DNA of 64,000 nt, from NCBI RefSeq assembly GCF_032854445.1, contig NC_088302.1, forward strand, positions 15,497,338 to 15,561,337, given 5' to 3'. The notes below the pieces were generated by a model. The model was not told where the DNA came from. It did no database searches and saw only the letters and a program-made list of their open reading frames with translations. The translations under genes and the position numbers were made by a program. This DNA comes from Liolophura sinensis. Its lineage: Eukaryota; Mollusca; Polyplacophora; Chitonida; Chitonidae. Positions 62,199-64,000 of this stretch are shown here, one piece after another; position 1 is the first letter of the stretch; every line of letters starts with the position of its first letter.

Positions 62199-62696
62199 CT
62201 AACTGCCTCTTTCGATATTGTCCAATAAACAATGTACCAAATGGGTATTCATTCCCACTGACCCCTGGAGGTAATTGGTTGGAGCCAGCTTGACGTCAAA
62301 GTGGGTTAGTTCCTTTGTTCCCTTTACTGGCGTTCCTGTGGTTGGGCGACTCTGGACTATGATATGATCATTGGAGGTTTCTTGATTAAACCTGTGAACA
62401 GTCTTCGGTGGTTTTCGGCCACCTGTTGGCCTTACAGTCACGTTGGCATCAAAACGTTTGGGCTCCGTAATATCTGGATCTGAAGACTGACTGGGGAGAT
62501 TTTCCACCATAGTAGGTATGTTTATTATATTATGGGGATAAAAAGCATCCGTGAAATGGAAGAATATTGTCCAAAGAAAGATTTTAATGTGTGCCTGGTG
62601 GCGGAGAGTACTACCAGAATACTTTGTACACGTCTGACCAGAAAAGAATTTATATGTAAATTGTAAAAAGCTTGGTAAAATGATTTCACATGTCAT
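62199..62696 (-). CDS. 165-codon open frame upstream of the retroelement
   Basis: An open frame on the minus strand, directly upstream (minus-strand sense) of the Penelope-like region and overlapping its start by a frame change near 62200-62230. It has no domain I recognise: a hydrophobic, aromatic-rich first third, then a Thr/Pro/Lys-rich middle. It may be the 5' part of the same element's frame or chance. There is no splice-site evidence for a host exon. Confidence 0.25.
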   Translation of the reverse strand: MTCEIILPSFLQFTYKFFSGQTCTKYSGSTLRHQAHIKIFLWTIFFHFTDAFYPHNIINIPTMVENLPSQSSDPDITEPKRFDANVTVRPTGGRKPPKTVHRFNQETSNDHIIVQSRPTTGTPVKGTKELTHFDVKLAPTNYLQGSVGMNTHLVHCLLDNIERGS

Positions 62697-62699
62697 CTT

Positions 62700-63375
62700 A
62701 ACGTAAAAGTCTCAATTTGGAGTACTAGTCGAATACGGCGATTTTATCCAAATTTTAAACTGTTTTCTTTGTCCTATAGACCTTAGATCTCCATGTAAGC
62801 AAACAGTTCATTTTCATAAGATATCTTTTACTACAATGCATTGCTTGATTTTATGTTGGGTATGCTAAAACCCACCGCACGGTAACTTTTACAGCCAGTA
62901 ATCTGAGACAAGTGATCCTTCAAAAGTTGTCCGGCTACAGAAGCAAACAAAAGAACATTCTTGCTCAAAACAAGTCAGGATAAAACACTGAAAGAGGGGC
63001 AAATTTTTGAACATTTTTTGGGGAGATGTGAGAGGTGGGGATTTTGTACCTTGACATGCTTGATGTAAATAAAAGTTATGTTGTGTCTACTACATAACCA
63101 TTCTGTTGTTCATTATTCTACAGTGCAACAGCGTTATAGAGTAATCAACATTGTTGCACTGAATGAACCATGTTCACAAGGTGAGATTTGTTGTTCAACT
63201 TTTCACATTCAACTTGCCAAGATATATATATCAATTAATGAAAATCACTGTTTTCTTCCCGTTAGTTGGCACATTAGATAGAGTTTTCTCTTTTCAACAC
63301 CGACTTTCATAGTTTTTCCATTTTGCAAAGTTCAGGATGGAAACCAGGCTCTGCTACATGTTAAACTTTGTTTAT
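62700..63375. other. Intergenic with a 10-bp hairpin
   Basis: CAGTGCAACA (63121-63130) and TGTTGCACTG (63152-63161) form a perfect inverted repeat around a 21-base loop. No gene was found. Confidence 0.45.
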
Positions 63376-63378
63376 TAC

Positions 63379-64000
63379 TCAGTATAAATCCGGTATGAAT
63401 GGAAGCCATTGGCCATAGGTCTCGACCATTTGACCACACTTTGGGTTTAGATCCGGGGATTTGGAGGGCCGAGGAAGGGTATTGATGTTGTTATTGGCCA
63501 GGTAGTCCACGGTGGCACGTGCTGTGTGGGGCCTGGCGTTGTCCTGTTGGAAGCGCTGCCGTTGAAGGTCAACAAGGCGAAGGACGTTCGGGCGGAGAAT
63601 CTGGTCGATGTATCGAATGGCCGTCAGATTGCCTTGGACAAGCACAAGCTCCGATCTGCGGGTGTATGAGATCGCTCCCCACACCATAACACTCCCTCCA
63701 CCGAATCTGTCCACCTGTCTGATGCAGTGAGGAGCAAAACGTTCATGACGTCGTCTGTAGACACGGTCTCTACCATCACGTTGCCTGAGGAGATAACGGG
63801 ATTCATCGCTAAACCATATGCGCCTCCAGTTTGCCAGGTTCCATGGCAGCACCGTGGTACACCATCTCACTCGTCGACGTCGATGTAATCGTGTCAAGGA
63901 GGGGGTAACTGTTGGATGCTTGGCAAGTATTCCTACTTCTCGGAGGCGGTTTCTGATTGTCTGATCGAACACTCTTCGGGCTCCAAACTGTTCTTGTGCT
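63379..64000 (-). pseudogene. Tc1/mariner-type transposase, internally deleted, runs off the window
   Basis: A DDE transposase that would cut and paste a DNA element. The frame is open from the window edge; the GTG at 63970-63972 is internal, since 'AQEQFGARRV' precedes and overlaps it. Counting from there, the end of the DNA-binding helix-turn-helix part is residues 1-35. WFSDESRY holds the first catalytic Asp (D56, about 63805-63807), then comes GGGSVMVWGAIS (91-102). FQQDNARPH holds the second Asp (D144, 63541-63543), then SPDLNP (172-177). In DD34E members the Glu would be residue 179; here it is Cys, followed by unrelated residues and a stop. A small deletion has fused the end of SPDLNP to the region near the element's 3' end, removing the Glu and the C-terminus. 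It cannot be catalytically active. Confidence 0.85.

Overview
This is gene-poor, AT-rich eukaryotic DNA. No long open reading frame, ribosomal RNA, operon or CRISPR array is visible. The repeats point to a mollusc, most likely a bivalve: several tRNA-headed SINEs share a 3' end reading 'agtacggcgtaaaacaccaatcaaata', and a second SINE group ends in 'aaaccccaagcactcactcac'. I know such tails from bivalve and other mollusc genomes, but the taxonomic call is recall, not proof.

Layout. 1-11.6 kb is old intergenic DNA sprinkled with SINE copies, two of them intact (about 6.1-6.4 and 6.7-7.0 kb). 11.8-19.9 kb holds three diverged direct copies of a 1.5-2.5 kb repeat, with a further fragment at 28.4-28.8 kb. 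20.9-26.2 kb holds an inverted, decayed copy of a long repeat unit plus a 1.33 kb element with terminal inverted repeats (TIRs). 27.0-28.0 kb is a clean solo LTR with TGTTA/TAACA ends and a 4-bp target duplication. 28.8-30.3 kb is a second 1.3 kb TIR element. 35.3-36.55 kb is a datable nest: a young SINE sits inside a solo LTR, which sits inside an older SINE.

36.7-60.25 kb is the main structure: three head-to-tail copies (A, B, C) of a 6-10 kb unit, each opened by a 32-bp-period minisatellite. Copies A and B share two fully identical tracts (432 and 234 bp) inside otherwise diverged DNA, which suggests recent gene conversion. Copy C carries a 1.86 kb insertion with a promoter-like block (palindromic CRE, CCAAT, TATA, splice donor) and a palindrome-rich tandem repeat. 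A short exon-like frame recurs in all copies.

60.3-64 kb holds two decayed autonomous elements on the minus strand: a Penelope-like reverse transcriptase at 61.4-62.2 kb, broken by a stop and frameshifts, and a Tc1/mariner-type transposase at 63.4-64 kb that has lost its third catalytic residue and runs off the window.

No functional host protein-coding gene could be supported. The only coding remains recognised by motif belong to mobile elements.
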